A DNA stretch of 5,212 nucleotides, from positions 1-5,212 of the forward strand of contig JAUXGC010000095.1 of NCBI GenBank assembly GCA_030622375.1, in the 5' to 3' direction. Positions 1-5,212 of this stretch are shown in pieces. Source of the DNA: Sulfurovum sp. (GTDB lineage Bacteria > Campylobacterota > Campylobacteria > Campylobacterales > Sulfurovaceae). The position numbers and the translations under genes are program-made. Below the pieces are notes generated by a model that was not told the origin of the DNA, searched no databases, and saw only the letters and a program-made list of their open reading frames with translations. Within the stretch, counting starts at the first letter, position 1, and every line of letters begins with the position of its first letter.

Positions 1-468
1 TTGATACATCCATTTAAGCCTATTGTATTTAAAGATACTGAGGTCTTAATATTGGGTTCTTTTCCCAGCATCAAATCTTTTGAAAAAAACTTCTACTATG
101 CACATCCGCGTAACCAGTTTTGGAAGATCCTTGAATCCGTAACCAGTTATCCTGTAAATAACCGTGATCAAAAAATTTGGTTACTCAAAGAGTGTAAGTT
201 TGGGCTTTGGGATATGATAAAAAGCTGTCAACGTGAAAACTCTCCTGACAGTTCGCTAGACAAGGAAGAGGTAAACGATATAGAGTTATTTTTGGAAGAG
301 TGTCCGACTATCAAAAAAATAGCATTTACAGGTAAAAAGGCAGAAGCTCTTTTTAACCTAAATTTTTCATATCTTGAAGTAGAGAGAGTCTATCTACCTT
401 CTCCATCAGCAGCGTATGCTAAGATGAAGTTTGAAGAGAAGTGTAAAATATATCAAGAGAGGTTATAG
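1..468 (+). CDS. DNA-deoxyinosine (hypoxanthine) glycosylase, uracil-DNA glycosylase superfamily
   Basis: Probable base-excision repair enzyme that removes a deaminated base, most likely hypoxanthine, from DNA in the cytoplasm. The 155-residue product has the first superfamily motif as ILGSFPS at residues 17-23, followed by YYAHPRNQFW at 32-41. Asn38 lies where the hypoxanthine-DNA glycosylase family (UDG family 6) has its proposed catalytic Asn. The second motif is LPSPSAAYA at 132-140, matching the family's LPSTSPA-type loop. Length is near the family norm of about 160 residues. The first codon of the window is TTG, and the HPF-PI stretch just after it resembles family N-termini, so TTG is a plausible start. 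The start could still lie upstream, because the window edge hides any ribosome binding site. The stop TAG (466-468) is one base from apaH, suggesting an operon. Substrate choice (hypoxanthine versus uracil or xanthine) is inferred from family membership; a Mug-like specificity is the alternative. Confidence 0.8.
   Translation: MIHPFKPIVFKDTEVLILGSFPSIKSFEKNFYYAHPRNQFWKILESVTSYPVNNRDQKIWLLKECKFGLWDMIKSCQRENSPDSSLDKEEVNDIELFLEECPTIKKIAFTGKKAEALFNLNFSYLEVERVYLPSPSAAYAKMKFEEKCKIYQERL
455..462 (+). promoter_or_regulatory. ribosome binding site of apaH
   Basis: The purine-rich AAGAGAGG sits 7 bases before the ATG at 470. It lies inside the last codons of the upstream glycosylase gene. It supports the 470 start over the in-frame ATG at 431, which would add 13 residues that do not resemble ApaH N-termini. 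Confidence 0.7.
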
Positions 469-469
469 A

Positions 470-1285
470 ATGGCTGTTTGGGCAGTAGGAGATATTCAGG
501 GGTGTTACCGATCTTTTAGAGCATTACTTGCAAAGATAGAGTTTAATCCAAAAAAAGATAAGCTTTGGTTAGCTGGAGATTTAGTCAATAGAGGTGAGGG
601 TTCTCTTGAAACACTTGAATATTTATATAGTATAAGAGAGAGTATAGAAATAGTTCTTGGTAATCACGATATCGCTCTTATAGCAGCCTATTATGGCATT
701 AAGAAATCCAATGCTACCATTGACCCCATACTTAACTCACCTAATGCAAAAAAGCTCATAGATTGGCTTAGAGAGCAGAAGTTTTTACATGTGGATCATC
801 AATTGGGTTATTGTATGGCACATGCAGGCATCTCTCCAGAGTTTGATTTGGGTATGGCGATTGGTTATTCTAAGAGGGTTGAGGAGAGGTTGCAGAGCAG
901 TGCTGTAGAATCATGGCTTACAAAGATGTTTAAAAATGGTATAGATGGCTTTAGTAAAGAGTTAAGTAAAATAGATATAGACCGTTATGTTTTAAGTTCA
1001 TTTACTCGTATGAGATTCTGTTATAAAGATTGCAGGTTGGATTTTGAACAAAAATGTGCACCTAGTGAAACTCTAAGAGCACAAGAGTTAAGCCCTTGGT
1101 TTAGGTGCAAGAGTAGAAAATCCATAGAGTTAAAAATTATATTTGGACATTGGTCAACATTGGGGCTCTATGAAGATGAAAATGTATTGGCTTTAGATAC
1201 AGGATGTCTATGGGATGGTGAGCTAACTGCTGCTAGAATTGATAAAGATAAGATTGAGATTGTATCTATAGAGTGCTTTTGCTGA
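470..1285 (+). CDS. apaH: symmetrical bis(5'-nucleosyl)-tetraphosphatase ApaH
   Basis: Cytoplasmic metallophosphatase that splits Ap4A symmetrically into two ADP. In E. coli, ApaH also removes Np4 caps from RNA 5' ends. The 271-residue product aligns by eye with E. coli ApaH (280 residues) along its whole length. The PPP-family metal-site motifs appear in order: GDIQG at 7-11, GDLVNRG at 36-42, GNHD at 64-67, MAHAG at 116-120 and FGHW at 225-228. The ApaH-typical FTRMRFC (178-184) and LDTGCLW (242-248) are also present. The first motif has Gln where E. coli has His (GDVHG); this Gln form is, to my knowledge, common in other proteobacterial ApaH, so it does not suggest inactivity. ATG at 470 is chosen because MAVWAVGDIQG matches the family start and a ribosome binding site precedes it. 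The gene starts one base after the glycosylase stop and ends before the convergent palindrome. The C-terminus is shorter than in E. coli and ends ECFC. Confidence 0.97.
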   Translation: MAVWAVGDIQGCYRSFRALLAKIEFNPKKDKLWLAGDLVNRGEGSLETLEYLYSIRESIEIVLGNHDIALIAAYYGIKKSNATIDPILNSPNAKKLIDWLREQKFLHVDHQLGYCMAHAGISPEFDLGMAIGYSKRVEERLQSSAVESWLTKMFKNGIDGFSKELSKIDIDRYVLSSFTRMRFCYKDCRLDFEQKCAPSETLRAQELSPWFRCKSRKSIELKIIFGHWSTLGLYEDENVLALDTGCLWDGELTAARIDKDKIEIVSIECFC

Positions 1286-1293
1286 TTAAGTAA

Positions 1294-1327
1294 GTATTTG
1301 TCTATTTTTTAAAAAATAGACAAATAC
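1294..1327. terminator. perfect palindrome, probable bidirectional terminator between apaH and ftsZ
   Basis: The arm GTATTTGTCTATTTTTT (1294-1310) is followed directly by its exact reverse complement (1311-1327), giving 17 matched base pairs without mismatch. In RNA it would fold as about 15 pairs with a TTAA loop, and it reads the same from either strand. It lies 8 bases after the apaH stop and 28 bases after the ftsZ stop, in the only convergent gap of the window, as expected for a shared terminator. It is not textbook: the stem is AT-rich, the T6/A6 runs are inside the stem, and the plus side is followed only by CTTTT and the minus side by TTACTTAAT. The terminator role is therefore inference; the palindrome itself is certain. 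Confidence 0.7.
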
Positions 1328-1355
1328 CTTTTGCCAAAGAAGAAAGAGTTTCTAT

Positions 1356-2507
1356 TTAGTCCATTTGGTTTCTAATTATAGTTGGAACATCCAATATATC
1401 TTCATTGTTACCATTGTACCCACCTACAACCATTCTATTACCAGACCTGATAGTGTTAATATTTGTATTGCTTAAAGTTGGAAGTGACCCCTGTTTTTTA
1501 GATAATGGATGGGCAATAGTATTTTTATCTTCAAATCCAGTAGCAATAATAGTAACTTTGATTTCATCAATATCCATCTTTTCATTGGTAGTCGTACCAA
1601 AGATTACGGCAGCATCCTCATCGGCACTCTCTCCAATGATGTCCATTGCTTCACTAATTTCTACAATAGGATAATCAGGATGCATATCAAAGTGTACAAG
1701 CACGCCTAGTGCACCATCAAGAGAGACATTGTCTAGCAGTGGAGACTCAATAGCTGCTTTTGCTGCATCATAAGCTGCATTTGTTCCAGAACTATACCCA
1801 GCACCCATCAATGCAAGACCTTTGTGGCTCATAACTGTTTGCACATCGGCAAAGTCAAGATTAATATCATTTTCCCCATGAGAAAGAATTACTTTTGATA
1901 TGCCACCTACTGCTTGAGCTAGAATATCATCTACCATTCTAAAACTCTCTTTAATGCCCATATTTTTTTCAACAATAGAGAGAAGTTTTTCATTCGGAAC
2001 AATAATAATAGAGTCGCTTTCTCTCTTTAGTTCCTCTAATCCCTCTTTTGCAAGCTTTGTTCTTTTTCTGCCTTCAAATCTAAAAGGACTTGTTACAATA
2101 GAAACAGTAAGTGCACCTACTTCCTTAGCTGCTTGGGCTATGATAGGTGCAGCACCTGTACCTGTCCCACCACCAAGACCAGCAGAGATAAATACAATAT
2201 CTGCACCCTCAAGCATTGTTTTGATATCTTCAAAACTCTCAAGTGCCGCTTCTCTGCCTTTTTCCGGAATCATACCTGCACCAAGACCTCTTGTGGCATT
2301 TATACCTAGCTGCATTTTGTATGGAGCAAGAGATGAAGCTAGTGCTTGAGAGTCTGTATTGGCAACAATCAAGTCAATATTGTTGATCCCTTCATTAATC
2401 ATGTGGTTAATCATATTGCCACCACCACCACCTACACCAATAGCTTTTATCTTTGCGCTGTTAGAGTTACATTTTACTTCGACTATCTCTATTTCAAAAT
2501 CTTCCAT
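1356..2507 (-). CDS. ftsZ: cell division protein FtsZ
   Basis: Tubulin-like GTPase that polymerises into the cytokinetic ring at midcell and recruits the division machinery through FtsA. The 383-residue protein, numbered from the ATG at 2507, has the Gly-rich nucleotide loop GGGGGN at 26-31 and the tubulin signature GGGTGTG at 112-118. The catalytic T7 synergy loop NLDFAD is at 216-221, and a full C-terminal domain ends near residue 324. A variable linker of about 45 residues leads to the conserved tail DILDVPTIIRNQMD (370-383), the peptide that binds FtsA. Length is normal for Campylobacterota. An in-frame ATG at 2525 would add MKKEKK, but AAAGGAG lies 6 bases before the 2507 ATG and nothing similar precedes 2525, so 2507 is preferred. 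The gene follows ftsA after 42 bases, very probably in the same transcript. A separate promoter inside ftsA cannot be excluded by eye. Confidence 0.98.
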   Translation of the reverse strand: MEDFEIEIVEVKCNSNSAKIKAIGVGGGGGNMINHMINEGINNIDLIVANTDSQALASSLAPYKMQLGINATRGLGAGMIPEKGREAALESFEDIKTMLEGADIVFISAGLGGGTGTGAAPIIAQAAKEVGALTVSIVTSPFRFEGRKRTKLAKEGLEELKRESDSIIIVPNEKLLSIVEKNMGIKESFRMVDDILAQAVGGISKVILSHGENDINLDFADVQTVMSHKGLALMGAGYSSGTNAAYDAAKAAIESPLLDNVSLDGALGVLVHFDMHPDYPIVEISEAMDIIGESADEDAAVIFGTTTNEKMDIDEIKVTIIATGFEDKNTIAHPLSKKQGSLPTLSNTNINTIRSGNRMVVGGYNGNNEDILDVPTIIRNQMD

Positions 2508-2513
2508 TTTCTT

Positions 2514-2520
2514 CTCCTTT
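2514..2520 (-). promoter_or_regulatory. ribosome binding site that sets the ftsZ start
   Basis: On the minus strand AAAGGAG is followed by six bases (AAGAAA) and the ATG at 2507. This is a near-ideal Shine-Dalgarno sequence and spacing. The same bases would be codons 2-4 of the longer reading frame starting at 2525, which argues against that start. Confidence 0.85.
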
Positions 2521-2549
2521 TTCATGCCGTGAGCAGCTTGTTTTCTGTT

Positions 2550-3929
2550 TTAAAAAAGTTGCCTTGCCCAATTGGTAAACTTTTTAAATATATTAGTATC
2601 TTCATATCCAATATCTGGCAAATCATCAAATGAGTATATGTCAGAACTGATTGGCACTTCTTTCTCTTCTTGTTTCTTTTCTCTCTTCAAATGTTCTCCT
2701 TTTTCAACAGTCTGCTCCATTTTTAGGTTATTGAGATTTTCTTCATCCACTTCTTTAGAGTGCAATAACTCTTGTTGAAAATTAATCTCATATTCCGTAT
2801 GTCTACCCATTTTGTAAAACAGTAAGCCTATAAGTGTTGAGAATGCAGGGTCTTCTAGTTCATCAAATAAGCCGGTAATGTTGCTTGGTTTAGCAATGCG
2901 TACAGACAATGCAGGAAAAATTGATTGTGCCAATTCTCTGATACCCTTAAATTTTGTCATGCCTCCAGTTAAGATAATACCACCACCTATTTGCTCCTGA
3001 AGTGCAGACTTCTCAAGAGATTTTGCGAGAATTATTAGTGCCTCTTCTACACGTGAAAAGATGATATTGTGAACCACTTCCAGTGATACAGTATTGAAAT
3101 TTTCTTCATCGGCTATAATAGGTAACTCTATAGTTTCTTTGGAGATTTCGGCAAGATTACCATGGCGTATTTTGATGCTTTCAGCTATTTTTAGTGGAGT
3201 ATGTAGCACCATAGACAAATCATTGGTAATATGGTTTGAGCCAACTCCCAAGAAGTCATTATATCGAATGGAATTGCCTGTATGTACAATAAGGTCACTT
3301 GTTTGCCCACCTAAATCAATGACTGCAACACCAAGCTCTTTTTCGTCTGTAGTCATGGTTGCAATAGCTGAGGCATATCCACTTAAAACAATTCCATCTA
3401 TTTTTAAACCAGCAGAACGAATAGCTTTTTTAATATTTAAAAGGTTTGATTTTTGTGTCATAATGATGTTGACATCAACCTCCATTCTACTTGCATTCAT
3501 GCCAAACGGGTCTTCAATAAAGTCTTGGTCATCCACTCTAAAATTATAAGGAAGCACATGTATTACTTCATACTCGTTAGGAACATTTGCATTGTCAATA
3601 GCAGTTTGCATTACACGATGAATCTCTTTTATGGAGATATCTTTATGTGGTATATTGACAATACCAGTAGAGTTTAGATTTTTTGCATAAGCATTAGAGA
3701 TAGAGACAGTAGCAGTAGCAATATTATCTCCGGTGATATGCTTTGCATTTTTGATTACTTTTTTAATCGCCTTGGAAGCTAGTTCTATGTTTGTAATAAT
3801 ACCTTTTTTAATCCCTTTGGAGGGTGCAACATCATAGCCTTGGAACTCTAGCTCTCCATCTTTAATTTGAGCTATAATTGCACATATTTTAGTGGAACCA
3901 ATATCTATAGCTAAAATTGTGTCGCTCAA
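2550..3929 (-). CDS. ftsA: cell division protein FtsA
   Basis: Actin-like ATPase that anchors FtsZ filaments to the inner face of the cytoplasmic membrane and passes the division signal to later proteins. The 459-residue product has the phosphate-1 loop AIDIGSTK at 7-14 and an SHS2-like 1C subdomain around 85-165. Phosphate-2 is VIDLGGQTSDL at 203-213, the adenosine-binding stretch is GGGIILTGGM at 315-324, and the closing FtsA motif is FSTLIGLL at 363-370. The C-terminal NIFKKFTNWARQLF (446-459) is the amphipathic membrane-targeting helix, closely resembling the E. coli ending. Between core and helix lies a hydrophilic, charge-rich linker of roughly 55 residues (391-445), longer than in E. 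coli FtsA (420 residues in total). The start is TTG at 3929, supported by AAGGA eight bases upstream and by the N-terminal fit to the family. TTG overlaps the TGA stop of the foldase gene by four bases, indicating translational coupling. ftsZ follows 42 bases downstream. Confidence 0.97.
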   Translation of the reverse strand: MSDTILAIDIGSTKICAIIAQIKDGELEFQGYDVAPSKGIKKGIITNIELASKAIKKVIKNAKHITGDNIATATVSISNAYAKNLNSTGIVNIPHKDISIKEIHRVMQTAIDNANVPNEYEVIHVLPYNFRVDDQDFIEDPFGMNASRMEVDVNIIMTQKSNLLNIKKAIRSAGLKIDGIVLSGYASAIATMTTDEKELGVAVIDLGGQTSDLIVHTGNSIRYNDFLGVGSNHITNDLSMVLHTPLKIAESIKIRHGNLAEISKETIELPIIADEENFNTVSLEVVHNIIFSRVEEALIILAKSLEKSALQEQIGGGIILTGGMTKFKGIRELAQSIFPALSVRIAKPSNITGLFDELEDPAFSTLIGLLFYKMGRHTEYEINFQQELLHSKEVDEENLNNLKMEQTVEKGEHLKREKKQEEKEVPISSDIYSFDDLPDIGYEDTNIFKKFTNWARQLF

Positions 3930-5212
3930 TTTGTAAGTCCTTCCATATAAACTTCTGTAGGATATCTCTTGTCCAACATTTTTATAAAATTATCTTGTAG
4001 TATTTTTGTCTTCATCTGATTGACAGTCTCCTTGAAAACAGGGACAAAGCTTGAATCTGTTGTTAAAAACTTTTGTTCTGTAATGTTGTAAACTATAGCT
4101 TTATTCAATATGCTTATAATACCTTTTTCTTGAGACGATGTAAAGAGTTTTTGTGCAAATTGTAAACTTTCGTCTTCAGTGAGTGATTTTAGATTTTGAT
4201 GTTTGCTTAAAGTTATAAATTCTGAAACGGTTGTGTCAACTGTATCTATGTTTTTTAATGTTGACTTGGCAAGCTCTAAAAGTGCTTCTTTTTTTGCTTG
4301 AGTGGTATATATTTTTGCCACCTCTTCTTTGGCGTTTTTAAAAGTCATTATCTGAGGTTCTTTAATACTCTTTATTTTAATAGTAGCATATTGGTCCATA
4401 GCTATCTTTGGCTTAATAATGTCTCCAATCTCTTTTTGCTCTATTTTATCCCAAAGCTCTTCTGTTAATTTAGGATTATTTAGTTGAAGGGTAAGTGTTT
4501 CGGTGCTCTGAATTTTACCTTTTTTAAAGGCTATGTAGTCTTTTTGAGCAGATTTTTTTGTTTTTTTAAGTTTTAAATCTATAATTAGTTTCTCTTTTAC
4601 TACATCAAATGAGAGTTGTTTGCCACTAGCATCAGCATAGTTAAAACTATTTGTTTCATAGTATGCTCTAAGCTCATCATCTGCTATATCCGTGTCATCT
4701 ACTGGTGTCCAAACCACTAAAAGTTCATACTCTTTTTTTGTCATATAGCTTTTTTTATGTGTCTCCCAGTATGTTTTTAGTTTGCTCTCTTCTAAGGTGA
4801 AGTTTACATCAGAAAGTGTCAATACCTTGTATGAAATTTTATCAGCTAAATTTGTTATGGCTGAAATAACTTCAATTTCTAAAGGAAGTGCCTTGGTATT
4901 TAATAAAGCAAGTGTTTTGTTAACTATAATGTCTTCACTTAGCATAGTTTCAAATACTGATGCTTTAACTCTTTGATTTTTTAAATACATTTTGTAAATA
5001 TTTTGATTAAAGATATCATCTTTTTGAAATGCTTTAATTTCTTTAAGTTGTTGTATCGTTTCCTCGTCTAAAGCTATAATGCCAATATCTTTTGCAAAAT
5101 TAAGTATTTTTGCTTTTGTTTCAAGTGCAGCAAAAGCTTGTTTGACAAGACCCATCTCTTTAGCTGTCTTGTCATCAAGCTTACCTTGCATTTGTTGGAA
5201 GTCGGAGGCCAA
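3926..5212 (-). CDS. PpiD/SurA-like periplasmic foldase (peptidyl-prolyl isomerase family), N-terminus beyond the window
   Basis: Partial protein of 428 visible residues plus stop. The reading frame is open at the right edge, so the first visible codon (TTG) is probably an internal Leu. The visible start matches the SurA-N-type chaperone domain of PpiD proteins: helices at 10-45, then AFQKDDIFNQNIYKMYL at 61-77 and RVKASVFETML at 81-91, the usual PpiD pattern of an F-x-x-x-x-Y-x-x-x-L helix followed by FE-x-x-L. The missing part, perhaps 50-70 residues, should hold the inner-membrane anchor. A parvulin-like region follows at about 158-285, where ELWDKIEQKEIGDIIKPKI (252-270) resembles the end of a rotamase domain. 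The usual parvulin active-site motifs are not visible, so isomerase activity is doubtful and a chaperone role is likelier. No membrane segment or Cys is seen in the visible part. Role by family: folding or escort of exported proteins at the periplasmic face. The gene lies upstream of ftsA and overlaps it by four bases. A SurA paralogue is the alternative. Confidence 0.82.
   Translation of the reverse strand: MASDFQQMQGKLDDKTAKEMGLVKQAFAALETKAKILNFAKDIGIIALDEETIQQLKEIKAFQKDDIFNQNIYKMYLKNQRVKASVFETMLSEDIIVNKTLALLNTKALPLEIEVISAITNLADKISYKVLTLSDVNFTLEESKLKTYWETHKKSYMTKKEYELLVVWTPVDDTDIADDELRAYYETNSFNYADASGKQLSFDVVKEKLIIDLKLKKTKKSAQKDYIAFKKGKIQSTETLTLQLNNPKLTEELWDKIEQKEIGDIIKPKIAMDQYATIKIKSIKEPQIMTFKNAKEEVAKIYTTQAKKEALLELAKSTLKNIDTVDTTVSEFITLSKHQNLKSLTEDESLQFAQKLFTSSQEKGIISILNKAIVYNITEQKFLTTDSSFVPVFKETVNQMKTKILQDNFIKMLDKRYPTEVYMEGLTN
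3938..3942 (-). promoter_or_regulatory. ribosome binding site of ftsA, inside the foldase gene
   Basis: On the minus strand AAGGA (within GGAAGGA, 3938-3944) lies eight bases before the TTG at 3929. It sits in the last codons of the upstream foldase gene. A ribosome finishing that gene would stop right over this site, which supports the TTG start and coupled translation. Confidence 0.75.

Noticed and set aside
431..469. A 13-residue N-terminal extension of ApaH from the ATG at 431.
   Set aside because: The extension overlaps the glycosylase gene and does not resemble ApaH N-termini. The ATG at 470 has a ribosome binding site and gives the family start.
488..502. His-to-Gln change in the first metal-site motif of ApaH (GDIQG) as a sign of lost activity.
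   Set aside because: As far as I recall, Gln at this place is common among proteobacterial ApaH, and all other motifs are intact.
1405..2349. Plus-strand open frames opposite ftsZ, up to 131 codons long.
   Set aside because: They lie wholly antisense to a clear FtsZ. Their composition mirrors the FtsZ codons, they have no recognisable domain, and no good ribosome binding site was seen.
2508..2640. AT-rich segments near the end of ftsA as an internal ftsZ promoter.
   Set aside because: Several weak -10-like strings occur, but none has a convincing -35 partner or distinct spacing. AT-rich coding sequence produces such strings by chance.
3094..3677. Plus-strand open frames opposite ftsA, up to 151 codons long, one with a hydrophobic look.
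   Set aside because: The hydrophobic character comes from reading FtsA codons in reverse. The sense-strand gene has every FtsA motif, so these are shadows.
4553..4567. Two T7 runs split by one G, which are A7-C-A7 in the coding sense of the foldase gene: a possible phase-variable or ribosomal slippage site.
   Set aside because: The run encodes a plausible Lys-Lys-Thr-Lys-Lys stretch, the frame continues intact, and a -1 shift meets a stop within about ten codons. A7 runs are common in Lys codons of AT-rich genomes, and no overlapping frame benefits.

Overview
The window reads as an ordinary chromosomal housekeeping segment from a low-GC member of the Campylobacterota (formerly Epsilonproteobacteria). 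A free-living sulfur oxidiser of the Sulfurimonas/Sulfurovum type is the best guess. The reasons are the AT-rich codon use, the form of FtsA and FtsZ, and the order PpiD-like foldase, ftsA, ftsZ. From memory, that order matches Campylobacter jejuni (Cj0694-Cj0696) and Helicobacter pylori (HP0977-HP0979). The genus assignment is inference and was not tested by a search.

Layout. On the plus strand, bases 1-468 encode a small glycosylase of the uracil-DNA glycosylase superfamily, closest to the hypoxanthine/deoxyinosine DNA glycosylase family. One base later, at 470-1285, comes apaH, the symmetrical diadenosine tetraphosphate hydrolase. A 70-base convergent intergenic gap follows, holding a perfect 34-base palindrome (1294-1327) that probably terminates transcription from both sides. 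On the minus strand, read from the right edge leftwards, are a membrane-anchored PpiD/SurA-like periplasmic foldase (N-terminus cut off by the window), ftsA and ftsZ.

How the genes work together. FtsZ polymerises into the division ring and FtsA tethers it to the inner membrane. The sequence shows both ends of that contact: the conserved C-terminal peptide of FtsZ and the C-terminal amphipathic helix of FtsA. The foldase gene overlaps ftsA by four bases (TTGA), so ftsA is probably translationally coupled to it. The plus-strand pair deals with nucleic-acid and nucleotide damage or stress products: deaminated bases in DNA, and Ap4A or Np4-capped RNA. They are probably co-transcribed.

All five reading frames are intact. 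Two starts need care: ftsZ most likely starts at 2507, not at the upstream in-frame ATG at 2525, and ftsA starts with TTG at 3929. I saw no RNA gene, mobile element, CRISPR array or unknown system. The findings are modest points about gene starts, coupling, linkers and the palindrome.
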